Below are positions 16,766-26,615 of a stretch of DNA of 64,000 bases, piece by piece. The translations under genes and the position numbers were made by a program. Under the pieces are notes generated by a model that was not told the origin of the DNA, did no database searches, and was given only the letters and a program-made list of their open reading frames with translations. Numbering within the stretch: position 1 is the stretch's first letter; every line of letters begins with the position of its first letter. Source of the stretch: an uncultured Pelagibacteraceae bacterium (lineage in GTDB: Bacteria > Pseudomonadota > Alphaproteobacteria > Pelagibacterales > Pelagibacteraceae). The DNA lies in NCBI GenBank assembly GCA_902611845.1, contig CACMAX010000005.1, positions 30,657-94,656 of the forward strand, in the 5' to 3' direction.

Positions 16766-18326
16766 TTTCAACCTTTTTTCTTATCAATTCTTTGGTTTCA
16801 TTTACTCCAAAAAAACTAATGAAGAAGCCCATTCTGGGTCCATTTTCGTCACCAAATACAACCTCATAGATAAGCTTAAACCATTCTCTTAAATTTTCTT
16901 TATAACCATTTTCTTTTCCTACGGTAAAAATATTTGTCTGAATATCTTCAGGAGCCATTTTATCATTACAATTATCTAAAGACGTAATTAATGCTTTCAG
17001 TGCAACTTTCTCTTTTTCATTTGGAGTTTTGTAAATTTTTTTTGTTTTTATAACATCATTGAAATATTTTATTGCATATTCAATTAAATTATCAAAAATT
17101 GGATGATCATTTTCATTAATTTCTGACTTGTATTTTTTTACAAATTTCCAAAGTAATTGTTTGCTGTCGGCATTACTTGTTTCAACTAAATTTAAAAGCA
17201 TTGAAAAAGTCATAATTGTATTTTCTTCTGGCATTGATCCATTATGTACATGCCAAACTGGATTCATTAACTTCTGTAAATCATTTTGAGTTTTTCCTTT
17301 TTCTATAAAATCTAGATATTCATCAACAGCTTTTGGAACAACTTCTCTGTACAATTTTTTTGCTCTTTTTGGATTTTGATACATGTAAAGAGATAGACTT
17401 TGAGGAGATGCATAATTCAGCCATTCATCTATAGTTACTCCATTACCTTTTGATTTAGATATTTTTTCACCTTTTTCGTCCAAAAAAAGTTCATACGCAA
17501 AACCAGATGGGTTAGATTTACCTAATATTTTAATAATCTTAGTTGAAAGAATTGCACTCTCAATTAAATCCTTTCCATACATTTCAAAATCAACATCTAA
17601 AGCGTACCATCTCATTGCCCAATCAACTTTCCATTGCAATTTGCAGTTCCCGTCTAAAATACTTTGTTCCAATTTTGATCCATTATTATCAAATATGATT
17701 TTAGAAGATTTAGAATCAATTTCTAAAACAGGTATTTCAAGAACTTTTCCAGTTTCTGGGCATATTGGTAAAAAGGGGGAATAGGTTTTCTGTCTTTCTT
17801 TGCCTAAAGTTGGAAGAATTATTTCCATAATTTTTTCATAATTTTCTAGAACTAATTTTAGGGTGTCATTAAAATAACCAGACTTGTAGAGTTCTGTAGA
17901 ACTTTTAAATGAATATTTAAATTTAAAATTATCCAGAAATTGTTTCAACATATTATTATTATGTTCTCCAAAACTACTAAACTTTTCAAATGGATCAGGG
18001 ACATCCGTTAAAGGTTTGTGAAGATTATTTTTGAGCTTTTCTTGATTTGGAACATTTTCAGGTACTTTTCTAAGACCATCCATATCATCAGAAAATGTAA
18101 TAATTTCCTTTGGAATATCTGTTAAATGATCAAGAGCGTTGACAATCATTGTCGTCCTTGCAACTTCTCCAAATGTACCTATATGTGGTAGACCACTAGG
18201 ACCATAACCAGTTTGTAAAACTATTTTATTTTTTTTCTCTATGTTCGATTTTCTCTCTCTTAATAGCTTTTTAGCCTCAACAAATGGCCAGGCGTTTGTT
18301 TTGTCAAAATTTGTTTTGTCTATCAC
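16758..18326 (-). CDS. lysK: Lysyl-tRNA synthetase, class I
   Basis: The 522-aa enzyme charges tRNA-Lys. It is the class I (Rossmann) form found in archaea and alphaproteobacteria: GPSGLPHIGTFGEVAR carries the HIGH-type motif (HIGT), and KISKSKGNG is the KMSKS loop, preceded by a metal-site-like CPETG segment. The class II LysRS signature is absent. The start is a GTG at 18326 because no ATG lies nearby and the motif-bearing N-terminus begins soon after. It is divergent from trkH with an 86-bp gap. Confidence 0.96.
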   Translation of the reverse strand: MIDKTNFDKTNAWPFVEAKKLLRERKSNIEKKNKIVLQTGYGPSGLPHIGTFGEVARTTMIVNALDHLTDIPKEIITFSDDMDGLRKVPENVPNQEKLKNNLHKPLTDVPDPFEKFSSFGEHNNNMLKQFLDNFKFKYSFKSSTELYKSGYFNDTLKLVLENYEKIMEIILPTLGKERQKTYSPFLPICPETGKVLEIPVLEIDSKSSKIIFDNNGSKLEQSILDGNCKLQWKVDWAMRWYALDVDFEMYGKDLIESAILSTKIIKILGKSNPSGFAYELFLDEKGEKISKSKGNGVTIDEWLNYASPQSLSLYMYQNPKRAKKLYREVVPKAVDEYLDFIEKGKTQNDLQKLMNPVWHVHNGSMPEENTIMTFSMLLNLVETSNADSKQLLWKFVKKYKSEINENDHPIFDNLIEYAIKYFNDVIKTKKIYKTPNEKEKVALKALITSLDNCNDKMAPEDIQTNIFTVGKENGYKENLREWFKLIYEVVFGDENGPRMGFFISFFGVNETKELIRKKVENV

Positions 18327-18412
18327 AACTACTTAAATATCCTTAATATCAGCCTTTTTAATAATTCATATAGAGTTGAAATTTATTTACCATAAAATAA
18401 TGTCCATTCAAA

Positions 18413-19861
18413 ATGTCCAATTATAAAACTGTCTTTTTTACATTAGGGGTTTTGCAAATTATTTTAGGTCTTTCAATGATTGTACCTATTTTGGTTCAAT
18501 TAATATTTGATCAAATTGATGCAGGATTTATCGGATCAATGATTGTTACTATTGTTTTTGGATTTTTATTTTTCATTTCTAATTATGATCACGATAAAAA
18601 GATAAGTTTACCTCAAGCTTTTTTGCTCACAGCACTTTCGTGGTTAAGTATTGCTATATTTGGTTCTTTACCTTTAATTTTTTCTAGTACGGATTTGAGT
18701 TTTACAGATGCATTTTTTGAGAGCATGTCTGGTATTACAACAACAGGATCTACAATTATCACGAATCTAAATGAAACGTCTAAAGCGATATTACTTTGGA
18801 GAGGAATGTTACAGTGGTTTGGTGGTATTGGAATTATCGTAATGGCAATCACTTTAATGCCTTTAATGAATATAGGGGGTATGCAACTTTTCAATATTTC
18901 ATCTAATGATACTTCTGAAAAAATTTTTCCTAAAACTAAAGAAGTTTCTTTAAGATTATTGTCTATATATTCCTTATTAACTTTAACTTGTGCTTTTTTT
19001 TATTTTATATTTGGGATGAGTTTTTTTGATAGCATCGTGCATGCTATGACAACAATAGCGACTGGAGGTTTTGCAAATTATAATGAATCTATAGGTTATT
19101 TTAACAGCTCGTTAATAGAAGTTAATGCAATAATATTTATTATTCTTGGAAGTATACCTTTTATTAGTTACATCAAATACTTGGCTGGGGATAAGAAAAT
19201 ATTTTTCAAAGACACACAAATAAAAACTTTTATAATTTTGGTTATTATTTCAATTCTTTTAATGTTTTTTTATTTATCTGTTATAAATAAAAGCTTAACT
19301 GAGATAAGTTTTTTGTCTGTTAGCTTTAATATAATTTCTATTTTAACTGGAACAGGGTATGCTACAGAAAATTTTAGTAATTGGGGTCAATTCCCATTAG
19401 TATACTTCATAATTTTAATGTTCATTGGAGGCTGTGCAGGCTCTACAACTTGCGGAATAAAGATTTTTAGAGTTCAAATTTTGTATCAATTCATATCAAA
19501 CCAGCTGAAAAAAATAATTTACCCTCGAGGAATTTTCAAAATTAAATATCAAAATAATAATGTGGATGAAAAATTTATGGACTCAATTATTTCTTTTATA
19601 TTTCTTTATATATTAATATTTTTTGTTGTGACTGCGCTTTTATCGCTTGATGGATTAAATTTTATTACTGCAATTTCAGCAGCTGCCACGTCAATTTCAA
19701 ATGTTGGTCCAGGTTTAGGTGATATTATTGGTCCAAACGGAAGTTTTTCAAGCCTGTCTGATTTTTCTAAATGGGTTCTCAGTGCTGCAATGATACTAGG
19801 AAGGTTGGAATTATTTGCAATTCTAGTATTATTTATTCCATCTTTTTGGAGAAAATATTAA
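18413..19861 (+). CDS. trkH: Potassium uptake protein, TrkH family
   Basis: The 482-aa membrane protein is the channel subunit of Trk/Ktr-type potassium uptake. The four pore-loop filters are visible: TTTGST (about residue 110), ATGGFAN (about 220), TGTGYATEN (about 320) and SNVGPGLG (about 438). About ten membrane helices surround them. The regulatory partner trkA is not in the window. Its stop overlaps the next start (TAATG), so it heads a three-gene group with an MFS permease and an NlpC/P60 hydrolase. The reason for that grouping is not clear. Confidence 0.94.
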   Translation: MSNYKTVFFTLGVLQIILGLSMIVPILVQLIFDQIDAGFIGSMIVTIVFGFLFFISNYDHDKKISLPQAFLLTALSWLSIAIFGSLPLIFSSTDLSFTDAFFESMSGITTTGSTIITNLNETSKAILLWRGMLQWFGGIGIIVMAITLMPLMNIGGMQLFNISSNDTSEKIFPKTKEVSLRLLSIYSLLTLTCAFFYFIFGMSFFDSIVHAMTTIATGGFANYNESIGYFNSSLIEVNAIIFIILGSIPFISYIKYLAGDKKIFFKDTQIKTFIILVIISILLMFFYLSVINKSLTEISFLSVSFNIISILTGTGYATENFSNWGQFPLVYFIILMFIGGCAGSTTCGIKIFRVQILYQFISNQLKKIIYPRGIFKIKYQNNNVDEKFMDSIISFIFLYILIFFVVTALLSLDGLNFITAISAAATSISNVGPGLGDIIGPNGSFSSLSDFSKWVLSAAMILGRLELFAILVLFIPSFWRKY

Positions 19862-21234
19862 TGTTTGAAAAAAAACAAACCTGGTCAGAATCTATTTTAG
19901 TTTACAAGGATATTCGAATGCTAAGAATATTACTTCTTGGTGCAATTAGTGGATTTCCTTGGGTTTTAATTGCCAGCAGTTTAAGCCTTTGGCTAAAAGA
20001 AGAAGGTTTAAGTAGATCAACTATTGGATGGGCAGGTTTAATATTTGGGGTGTACGCCTTTAATTATTTGTGGGCACCAATAATTGATAGAATACAAATT
20101 CCATTTTTAACAAAAAGATTAGGGCATCGACGAGGCTGGATTGTCCTTATGCAAGTTATAATTTTATTTAGTTTAATTGTTTGGAGTTTTATTAACCCTA
20201 CAGAAAATTTGGCGTTACTAATTAGTGTTGGATTAGTTATAGCAATTGCTTCGGCTACACAAGATATTACAGTTGATGCGTTGAGAATCGAACAAATTAA
20301 TGCTGATGAAGGAAAATCTATGGCAGCAGGTGCTGCTATGGCTGTAGTTGGATGGTGGACCGGATATAAGTTAGGTGGTGTTATAGCATTGTTTACTGCC
20401 GAATTTTTTCAAAACATTGGAATTGAAGATTACTGGCAAACTACTTTTTTAGTTCTTGGCGTTGTAGTAATCCTGATGAATATAGGTTTAATGTTTATAC
20501 ACGAGCCTACAACAACAGATAGGCAAAACAAACAAAAAGAAACAGACGAAATAATACAATCAAAACTTGGATCAAATAATGTAATAACAAAATTTGTTGC
20601 TTATATTACTGGTACAATCGGAGGTCCAATAATTAGTTTCTTCAAAAAAAATGGTTTCTCAATTGCAGTTGGAATCCTTGGCTTTGTCTTTCTTTTTAAA
20701 ATTGGAGAAGCCTTTCTTGGAAGAATGTCCATAGTTTTTTATAAAGAGGTAGGATTTTCAAAAGGTGAAATAGCGATATACTCTAAAACTCTAGGCTGGA
20801 TAACGACAGTTGTATTTACATTATTAGGTGGAATATTTGCTATGAGAGCTGGCACAATAAAAACAATGTTTGTTGCTGGTGGATTTATGGCAGCAACAAA
20901 TTTATTATTTGCTGCTCTCGCGTGGTCAGGAAAATCTGAATGGTTGTTTGCTTTAGCGGTTATCGCTGATGATATATCTGCAGCATTTGCAACTGTTGCT
21001 TTCGTAGCCTTTATCTCTCTTTTAGTGGATAGGACATATACCGCTACACAGTATGCACTTTTAGCTTCAATTGGAACTGCAGGAAGAACGACTCTTGCTT
21101 CTTCATCGGGTGCTTTAGTTGATTGGCTAAATGGAGACTGGGGAACTTTTTTTATAATTACTACTTTAATGGTCATCCCATCCTTAATTTGTTTATGGTT
21201 TATAAGGAATAAAATTAAAATTGGTGCAAAATAG
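19861..21234 (+). CDS. ampG: AmpG-like MFS permease
   Basis: The 457-aa protein has about 12 membrane helices and AmpG signatures: GAISGFPWVLIASSLSLWL near the N-terminus, WAPIIDR, GHRRGWI and ASATQDITVDALRIE. AmpG imports anhydro-muropeptides released from peptidoglycan. The start is the ATG at 19861, on the last base of the trkH stop; the frame is open further upstream inside trkH, but that part has no AmpG similarity. The following gene is a peptidoglycan-type hydrolase and the window also has amgK-murU, which fits muropeptide recycling. Transported substrate not proven. Confidence 0.82.
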   Translation: MFEKKQTWSESILVYKDIRMLRILLLGAISGFPWVLIASSLSLWLKEEGLSRSTIGWAGLIFGVYAFNYLWAPIIDRIQIPFLTKRLGHRRGWIVLMQVIILFSLIVWSFINPTENLALLISVGLVIAIASATQDITVDALRIEQINADEGKSMAAGAAMAVVGWWTGYKLGGVIALFTAEFFQNIGIEDYWQTTFLVLGVVVILMNIGLMFIHEPTTTDRQNKQKETDEIIQSKLGSNNVITKFVAYITGTIGGPIISFFKKNGFSIAVGILGFVFLFKIGEAFLGRMSIVFYKEVGFSKGEIAIYSKTLGWITTVVFTLLGGIFAMRAGTIKTMFVAGGFMAATNLLFAALAWSGKSEWLFALAVIADDISAAFATVAFVAFISLLVDRTYTATQYALLASIGTAGRTTLASSSGALVDWLNGDWGTFFIITTLMVIPSLICLWFIRNKIKIGAK

Positions 21235-21967
21235 TTTTTTTTTAAAAGAGCCTTTTGTCGATATATTAGAGGAACCAAAGAAGAACTCTAATGTTAGCTC
21301 TCAACTTATCTACGGTGAGAGTTTTAAAATAATTAGTAAAAAAAATAATTATTTTAAAATAAAGACTTCATATGACAAATATTCAGGCTTTATAAAAAAA
21401 ATTGATAGCTACGAAAAATTCAATCCAACTCACAAAGTTGGAATTTTAAAAGCTAGAATTTATTTAGGTAATAAAAAAAAGAAATCAAAAAAGTTTTTAC
21501 CATTTACGAGCAAAATACAAATTTTAAAAAAGGATCAAAATTTCATTATGTATAAAAAAGATAAATGGGTAAGATCAAAAGACATATTTCCAATCCAAAA
21601 AAAAAATTCTGATTTTGTAAAGATATTTAAAAGTTTTCTAAATTGTAAATATAAATGGGGTGGAAAAACATTCGAAGGAGTTGATTGTTCAGCTCTATTG
21701 CAAATATTTTATAAATTTAATAATAATTTTTTTCCAAGAGACACGATTGATCAAGTTAAATTAAAAAAAGGTGTGGGATACAAAAAAAAATTTAAAAAAG
21801 GTGATATTATTTTTTGGAAAGGACATGTTGCTATATGCATCAATACAAATGATCTTATCCACGCTTATGGTCCAAAAAAAAGAGTGATCATAATGCCAAT
21901 TAAAAAAACGATAAAACTAATTAAAGAAACTGCGAAATTAGATGTAAAGAAAGTAACAAGGATCTGA
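21221..21967 (+). CDS. NlpC/P60 cysteine peptidase with SH3-type N-terminus
   Basis: The protein of about 248 aa has an N-terminal half resembling bacterial SH3b domains (about 1-120, Lys-rich) and a C-terminal NlpC/P60 domain: YKWGGKTFEGVDCSALLQIF holds the catalytic Cys, and GDIIFWKGHVAICINTNDLIHA holds the His. This resembles YkfC-type dipeptidyl-peptidase VI enzymes that cut muropeptide stems. No signal peptide is visible, so a cytoplasmic role downstream of the AmpG-like importer is plausible. The start is TTG (21221) or GTG (21224); there is no ATG nearby, and it overlaps ampG by 14 bp or 11 bp. Confidence 0.82.
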   Translation: MVQNSFFLKEPFVDILEEPKKNSNVSSQLIYGESFKIISKKNNYFKIKTSYDKYSGFIKKIDSYEKFNPTHKVGILKARIYLGNKKKKSKKFLPFTSKIQILKKDQNFIMYKKDKWVRSKDIFPIQKKNSDFVKIFKSFLNCKYKWGGKTFEGVDCSALLQIFYKFNNNFFPRDTIDQVKLKKGVGYKKKFKKGDIIFWKGHVAICINTNDLIHAYGPKKRVIIMPIKKTIKLIKETAKLDVKKVTRI

Positions 21968-21968
21968 A

Positions 21969-22862
21969 TTACTCTCGACCAAAATCAGGTTTAGAAATAT
22001 CTTGTTTTTGAGAAATTATTTGTTTTCTTACTACTTTCGAATTGATTAATTTTTTTATTATCTTTGAATTTTCTTTCTTACTTATATTCTTCTTAAAATC
22101 TTTTAAATTTTTCATAAAAAGATTTATTGCTTCAATCATATTAGTTTTATTCTCGAAAAATATGTCTCTCCACATTATTTCGTTGGAAGCAGCAATTCTT
22201 GAGAAATCTCTTAATCCACCTGCACTAAATTTAATCAAATTTTTATTCTTTTTTTTCTGAAAATCCTGAGCAGTTTTTATTAAATTGTAAGCAATCAAGT
22301 GAGGTAGATGGCTAGTGACTGAAAAAATTTTATCATGATCATCGGGGTTCATAATAATTATTTTAGATCCTAAAGATTTCCAAAGTCTCTCTACTTTTTT
22401 TTGTTTTAGAGCATTTTTATATTTTATTATTATGCACCACTTGTTTTTGAACAAATTAGCATTACCATATTTGGGCCCACTAACTTCGGATCCTGAGATA
22501 GGATGACTCATCACCCAATCAAGATTTTTTGATAATTTTTTTTTTTTTAAAGAAATTAGATTTTTTTTTGTTGAACCAACGTCAGTTATAATTGAATTAT
22601 GATTGAGATTTTTATTTAATGACGAAAAAAATTTAGGATATTCACTCATAGGAGTGCTTAAAATCACAAGATCAATTTTATTTAAATTTTTATCTAACCT
22701 TGTTAAAAATTTAATTTTTTTGTTAAATTTTTTAATAATAGATTTATATTTTTTTGATTTTTCAAATACAAAAAAATTTTTAGAAATTTTTTTTTGTATT
22801 GAAGCCTTTAATATTGATGAGCCTATTAATCCGCAACCAATAATAAGAATATTATTAAACAT
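21969..22862 (-). CDS. tyrA: Prephenate dehydrogenase
   Basis: This NAD(P)-dependent enzyme of tyrosine synthesis has 297 aa. It starts with the dinucleotide motif IIGCGLIGSSIL, then SDVGSTKK-like ITDVGSTKKN, MSHPISGSEVSGP, TSHLPHLIAYNL and SAGGLRDFSRIA, all prephenate dehydrogenase hallmarks. There is no ACT or chorismate mutase domain. It overlaps the end of hisC by 8 bp; the hisC-tyrA pair is common in alphaproteobacteria, where HisC-type aminotransferases can also serve aromatic amino-acid synthesis. Confidence 0.94.
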   Translation of the reverse strand: MFNNILIIGCGLIGSSILKASIQKKISKNFFVFEKSKKYKSIIKKFNKKIKFLTRLDKNLNKIDLVILSTPMSEYPKFFSSLNKNLNHNSIITDVGSTKKNLISLKKKKLSKNLDWVMSHPISGSEVSGPKYGNANLFKNKWCIIIKYKNALKQKKVERLWKSLGSKIIIMNPDDHDKIFSVTSHLPHLIAYNLIKTAQDFQKKKNKNLIKFSAGGLRDFSRIAASNEIMWRDIFFENKTNMIEAINLFMKNLKDFKKNISKKENSKIIKKLINSKVVRKQIISQKQDISKPDFGRE

Positions 22863-23937
22863 TTTTAAAAATAGTATTCATTCTTTTAAGGAATATTTGG
22901 TTTTCTTTTGTGTTGCCAATTGTAAGTCTTAGACAATTTTTTATGCCATATGAATTCATTTCTCTTAGTATAATTCCATATTTCTGTAATTTTTTTAAAG
23001 TTGTATCTGCGGTAAATTTTGCTTTTTTGAAATCTAACAAAAAGAAATTTCCAGATATTTTGTTTGTACCAATATTATATTTTAACATCTCATTTTTAAT
23101 TTTTTTGCACCATTTAAGATTATGTGTTACTGACTTTTTAACAAATTTATCATCTTTAAGTGATTCAACAGCACAAATTTGAGCAAATTTATTTACGTTA
23201 AAAGGTGGTTTAATTTTATATAATTCTTTAATTATAGATTTATCACCGTATCCCCAGCCTATCCTTAATGAAGCTAGACCATAGATTTTTGAAAATGTTC
23301 TTAAAATAAATACATTTTTAGAGTTTTTAAATAACTCAATTCCAGATTTGTAATCTTTATTCTTCATATATTCAAAATATGCATCATCAACAACCAATAA
23401 AATATTTTTATTTAATCTTCTCCTTAAGTCTAATAGCTCGTTTTTTGTTAAATATGTGCCTGTTGGATTATTTGGATTTGCAATAAAAACAATTTTTGTT
23501 TTTTTTGATGTCTTTTTAAGAATTTCTTTAACTGAAACTTTAAAATTGATTTCTTTAGCTAATTTTACATTTGCCCCAACGATTTTGGAGTATATCCTAT
23601 ACATGAGGAAACTGTACTGAGGAACAACAACTTCATCATTTTCTCTAAGGAACAATTGACAAAGCATTTGAATTACTTCGTCAGAACCAGAGCCACAAAT
23701 TATCTTGAATTTATCACAACCATACTTCTTTGATATTTTTTGTGTTAATTCCGAAAATTTACTGTCTGGATATTTTGATATATCAAATTTAGACTTAACA
23801 ATTTTTTCGACATTTTTACTGACACCTAAAGCAGATTCATTTGCAGATAACTTAATAATATTTTTATTACCAGCCAATAAGGATTTTCCTGGTTTGTAAC
23901 TCTGTAATTTTATGTTTTTAAATCTTAGCGCTGTCAT
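22855..23937 (-). CDS. hisC: Histidinol-phosphate/aromatic aminotransferase
   Basis: A fold I PLP aminotransferase of 360 aa with KLSANESALGVS (substrate loop), GSGSDEVIQML, FIANPNNPTGTY, VVDDAYFEYM and the PLP lysine in RTFSKIYGLASLRIGWG. It catalyses the transamination of imidazoleacetol phosphate in histidine synthesis and probably also prephenate or phenylpyruvate-type substrates, given the overlapping tyrA. It is divergent from metX with 180 bp between the starts, the largest internal intergenic gap in the window. Confidence 0.93.
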   Translation of the reverse strand: MTALRFKNIKLQSYKPGKSLLAGNKNIIKLSANESALGVSKNVEKIVKSKFDISKYPDSKFSELTQKISKKYGCDKFKIICGSGSDEVIQMLCQLFLRENDEVVVPQYSFLMYRIYSKIVGANVKLAKEINFKVSVKEILKKTSKKTKIVFIANPNNPTGTYLTKNELLDLRRRLNKNILLVVDDAYFEYMKNKDYKSGIELFKNSKNVFILRTFSKIYGLASLRIGWGYGDKSIIKELYKIKPPFNVNKFAQICAVESLKDDKFVKKSVTHNLKWCKKIKNEMLKYNIGTNKISGNFFLLDFKKAKFTADTTLKKLQKYGIILREMNSYGIKNCLRLTIGNTKENQIFLKRMNTIFKNV

Positions 23938-23999
23938 AGTAAATATTTCACTATAAATAGTCTTTTAACTAGATAAAACAATAATTAATTGAGCAATAT

Positions 24000-24028
24000 T
24001 TGACATATAAATTCCTTTGAAGTAAAAC
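24000..24028 (+). promoter_or_regulatory. Sigma70-like promoter for metX-metW
   Basis: A perfect -35 TTGACA (24000-24005) is followed by a 17-bp spacer and TAAAAC (24023-24028; 4 of 6 to TATAAT). The predicted start site, near 24035, coincides with the first base of the riboswitch P1 stem. It is supported by the position of the RNA element immediately downstream. Confidence 0.6.
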
Positions 24029-24032
24029 CTGC

Positions 24033-24082
24033 ATGCGCTGATTTATACTGAATTGCGAGCGCTATAAAAAAACCGCTAAAAT
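24033..24082 (+). ncRNA. SAM-II riboswitch upstream of metX
   Basis: The element carries the conserved SAM-II blocks in order: GCGCUGAUUUA (24035-24045), AUUGCGAGCGC (24052-24062), AUAAA (24064-24068) and GCUAAAA (24075-24081). GCGCU (24035-24039) pairs with AGCGC (24058-24062) to form P1. The second, pseudoknot pairing expected between the loop and the 3' segment was not resolved by eye. SAM-II is a short H-type pseudoknot that binds S-adenosylmethionine, found in alphaproteobacteria and marine metagenomes before met genes, usually lowering expression when SAM is high. It ends 36 bp before the metX ATG. The related SAM-V class shares a similar core and is the main alternative. Confidence 0.85.
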
Positions 24083-24117
24083 GTTTTTTTTCTCACAATT
24101 CAATCAGTACAATTATT

Positions 24118-25251
24118 ATGAATAAGAATATTGATACAAAAAAAATAATTATATCAAATCCCCTTAAATTGGATTGTGGTAAGGAAATTAATAACTTTCC
24201 AATAGCATATGAGACATATGGGGAATTAAACAGTGAAAAAAGTAATGCAATATTAGTTTTCCATGCTTTGACTGGAGATCAATATGTTTCTGGAAAAAAC
24301 CCAATAACTAATAAAGATGGTTGGTGGAGTTATGTTGTTGGAGAAAATAAGCCAATTGATACAAATAAATTTTTTGTGATTTGTGCAAACGTTATTGGAG
24401 GCTGCATGGGATCTTACGGACCTAGCACAATAAATGAGTCCACTGGTAAACAAATAGGAACTGATTTTCCAATTATAACTATTAACGACATGGTTAACGC
24501 TCAATATGAGCTAATTAAATATTTAGAAATTGAAAAACTTTTTGCTGTAGTAGGTGGTTCAATGGGTGGAATGCAAGTACTTCAATTTGTTGCCAATTTT
24601 CCAGATAAAGCAAAACTTGCAATACCGATTGCTTGTACATCTAGTCACTCGGCACAAAACATAGCGTTTAATGAATTAGGAAGACAGGCAATTATGGCTG
24701 ACAGTAAGTGGGAAAATGGATTTTATAGTAATTACAAATTAAGTCCTGACAAAGGGTTAGCGGTAGCAAGAATGGCAGCACATATTACTTATCTTTCTGA
24801 AAAAGGATTGCAGGAAAAATTTGGAAGAAAATTGCAAGATAGGGATAGCCTAAGATATGGATTTGAGGCAGATTTTCAAATTGAGAGTTATCTTCGATAC
24901 CAAGGATCTGTGTTTGTTGATAGATTTGATGCTAATAGTTATTTATATATAACTCGTGCAATGGATTATTTTGACTTATCCAAACAGTACAAAGGAAACT
25001 TATCTGATGCATTCAAAGAAACTAAAACAAAATTTTTTGTAATATCATTTACATCAGATTGGTTGTATCCAACATCGGAGAATAGAGAAATAGTTATAGC
25101 ACTAAATTCTATTGGTGCAGATGTCGGATTTGTAGAAATAGAATCTGATAAGGGGCATGACTCATTTTTACTCGATGTTCCAAGTTTCCTAAAGACACTT
25201 GGCGATTATATTAATTCAACCTACAAAGTTATAAATGAAAGAAGAATTTAA
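24118..25251 (+). CDS. metX: Homoserine O-acyltransferase MetX
   Basis: This alpha/beta hydrolase of 377 aa activates homoserine (acetyl- or succinyl-CoA as donor) for methionine synthesis. It shows [27 protein letters not shown], the nucleophile in [20 protein letters not shown] for the Asp and [10 protein letters not shown] for the His. It is preceded by a SAM-II riboswitch, so feedback by SAM is likely. It overlaps metW by 17 bp. Acyl donor specificity cannot be told from the sequence by eye. Confidence 0.95.
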   Translation: MNKNIDTKKIIISNPLKLDCGKEINNFPIAYETYGELNSEKSNAILVFHALTGDQYVSGKNPITNKDGWWSYVVGENKPIDTNKFFVICANVIGGCMGSYGPSTINESTGKQIGTDFPIITINDMVNAQYELIKYLEIEKLFAVVGGSMGGMQVLQFVANFPDKAKLAIPIACTSSHSAQNIAFNELGRQAIMADSKWENGFYSNYKLSPDKGLAVARMAAHITYLSEKGLQEKFGRKLQDRDSLRYGFEADFQIESYLRYQGSVFVDRFDANSYLYITRAMDYFDLSKQYKGNLSDAFKETKTKFFVISFTSDWLYPTSENREIVIALNSIGADVGFVEIESDKGHDSFLLDVPSFLKTLGDYINSTYKVINERRI

Positions 25252-25831
25252 CATTATATCTAATTTGATAGAGGAAAATACTAGAGTTCTAGATGTCGGT
25301 TGTGGCAATGGAGACTTGATGAAATTTTTACAAGAAAACAAAACTAAAGATATTCGTGGATTAGAAATTTCTAAAGAAAAAGTTCAAAATTGTTTATCAA
25401 AAGGATTAACTGTAATTGAGGGGAATGCTGAAAGCGATTTAAAACAATTTCCTAAATCGTCTTTTGATTACGTTATTTTAAGCCAAACATTACAAGCTTT
25501 CCTTAATCCTGAATTAGTAATTAATGAATTACTAAAAGTAGGAAAAAAAGTAATTGTTACTATACCTAATTTTGGTTACTGGAGAGTTAGACTACAATTA
25601 TTGTTTAAAGGCACAATGCCTGTAACAGAAAATTTACCTCATGAATGGTACAATACACCAAATTTACATATGTGCACAATTAAAGATTTTTATAATTTTT
25701 GCAGTAGTAAGAATATTAAAATATTTAAGTCTATCGCTTTAAAAAAAAGTCGAATTTCAGAAATAAATAAATCAAATTTAAATTATAAAAATCTTGACTC
25801 TCATTTAGGTATATTTTTAATAGAAAATTAA
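25235..25831 (+). CDS. metW: MetW, methionine biosynthesis methyltransferase-like protein
   Basis: The 198-aa class I methyltransferase-fold protein begins with [15 protein letters not shown] (motif I), then [15 protein letters not shown] and a [19 protein letters not shown] segment with [10 protein letters not shown], typical of MetW. MetW works with MetX in homoserine acylation and is nearly always encoded directly after it; here the genes overlap by 17 bp. Its own SAM-dependent chemistry is uncertain. The gene abuts gloB with no spacer, so gloB is probably in the same transcript. Confidence 0.93.
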   Translation: MKEEFNIISNLIEENTRVLDVGCGNGDLMKFLQENKTKDIRGLEISKEKVQNCLSKGLTVIEGNAESDLKQFPKSSFDYVILSQTLQAFLNPELVINELLKVGKKVIVTIPNFGYWRVRLQLLFKGTMPVTENLPHEWYNTPNLHMCTIKDFYNFCSSKNIKIFKSIALKKSRISEINKSNLNYKNLDSHLGIFLIEN

Positions 25832-26551
25832 ATGAAAGTAGAAATTATTAAGTGTCTGGAAGATAATTTTTCTTACATTTTAATTAATGAAGCTAATAGA
25901 AATTGTTGTGTTGTTGATCCTGGTGAAGCAGATCCAATTATAAATTATTTAAAGAAAAACAAATTAAATTTAAAATATGTATTAAATACACATCATCATC
26001 ATGACCATGTTGGCGGGAATGAAGAATTAAAAAAAAAATTTAATGCAGAAGTAATAGGTTATATTGGAGATAAAAATAGAATACCTCAAATTGATATTTG
26101 CTTAAGTGATGGTGAAATTTGGAAGAAGGATATTTTTGAAGCAAAAATATATCATGTCCCTGGCCATACGATAGGTCATATCTGTTTTCATTTTTTTAAA
26201 AATAAGTTAATTTTTACAGGAGATACTTTATTCTCTATGGGATGTGGAAGAATTTTTGAAGGGAGTTATGAGCAAATGTACAACTCACTACAAGTTTTAA
26301 AAAATTTAGATAAAGATACAAAAATTTATTGTGGACATGAATATACTTTAAAGAATTCTGAATTTTGTTTAGCACAAGATTCCAATAACAATGAATTACT
26401 AAAGAAAATTAAAGAAATTAAAGAAAAAATTAAACAAGGTAAAACTAGTATGCCATCAACGATTGGTGAGGAACTTAATTGTAACATTTTTCTTAAGTCA
26501 AACGATCTAGAAAATTTCAAAAAATTGAGGGATTTAAAGGATAATTTCTAA
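25832..26551 (+). CDS. gloB: Hydroxyacylglutathione hydrolase (glyoxalase II)
   Basis: A metallo-beta-lactamase-fold hydrolase of 239 aa with the dinuclear metal motif THHHHDHVGG (about residues 50-59), VPGHTIGHICF, FTGDTLFSMGCGRIFEG and YCGHEYTLKN, which are glyoxalase II signatures. It releases D-lactate and glutathione from S-lactoylglutathione in methylglyoxal detoxification. It starts immediately after the metW stop and may therefore be co-transcribed under the SAM-II element, although its function is unrelated to methionine. Confidence 0.93.
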   Translation: MKVEIIKCLEDNFSYILINEANRNCCVVDPGEADPIINYLKKNKLNLKYVLNTHHHHDHVGGNEELKKKFNAEVIGYIGDKNRIPQIDICLSDGEIWKKDIFEAKIYHVPGHTIGHICFHFFKNKLIFTGDTLFSMGCGRIFEGSYEQMYNSLQVLKNLDKDTKIYCGHEYTLKNSEFCLAQDSNNNELLKKIKEIKEKIKQGKTSMPSTIGEELNCNIFLKSNDLENFKKLRDLKDNF

Positions 26552-26561
26552 GTTATTAACC

Positions 26562-26589
26562 TTGACTATGATGCAACCCAGACTATATT
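26562..26589 (+). promoter_or_regulatory. Sigma70-like promoter for rplU-rpmA
   Basis: TTGACT (26562-26567; 5 of 6) and TATATT (26584-26589; 5 of 6) are separated by 16 bp in the 64-bp gap between gloB and rplU. The start site would be near 26596, leaving a 20-nt leader. This fits a highly expressed ribosomal-protein unit. Confidence 0.55.
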
Positions 26590-26615
26590 GCTGACTATAA
26601 AAATTAGGGCTAACT

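Noticed and set aside
19771..19860. N-terminal extension of the AmpG-like permease reaching into trkH.
   Set aside because: The extra 30 codons are a frame-shifted reading of the conserved trkH end and do not resemble AmpG; the ATG at 19861 gives a normal N-terminus.
23938..23990. A promoter for hisC-tyrA in the divergent region.
   Set aside because: A TATAGT box is visible on the minus strand (23955-23950), but no acceptable -35 lies 16-18 bp upstream, so it was not listed.
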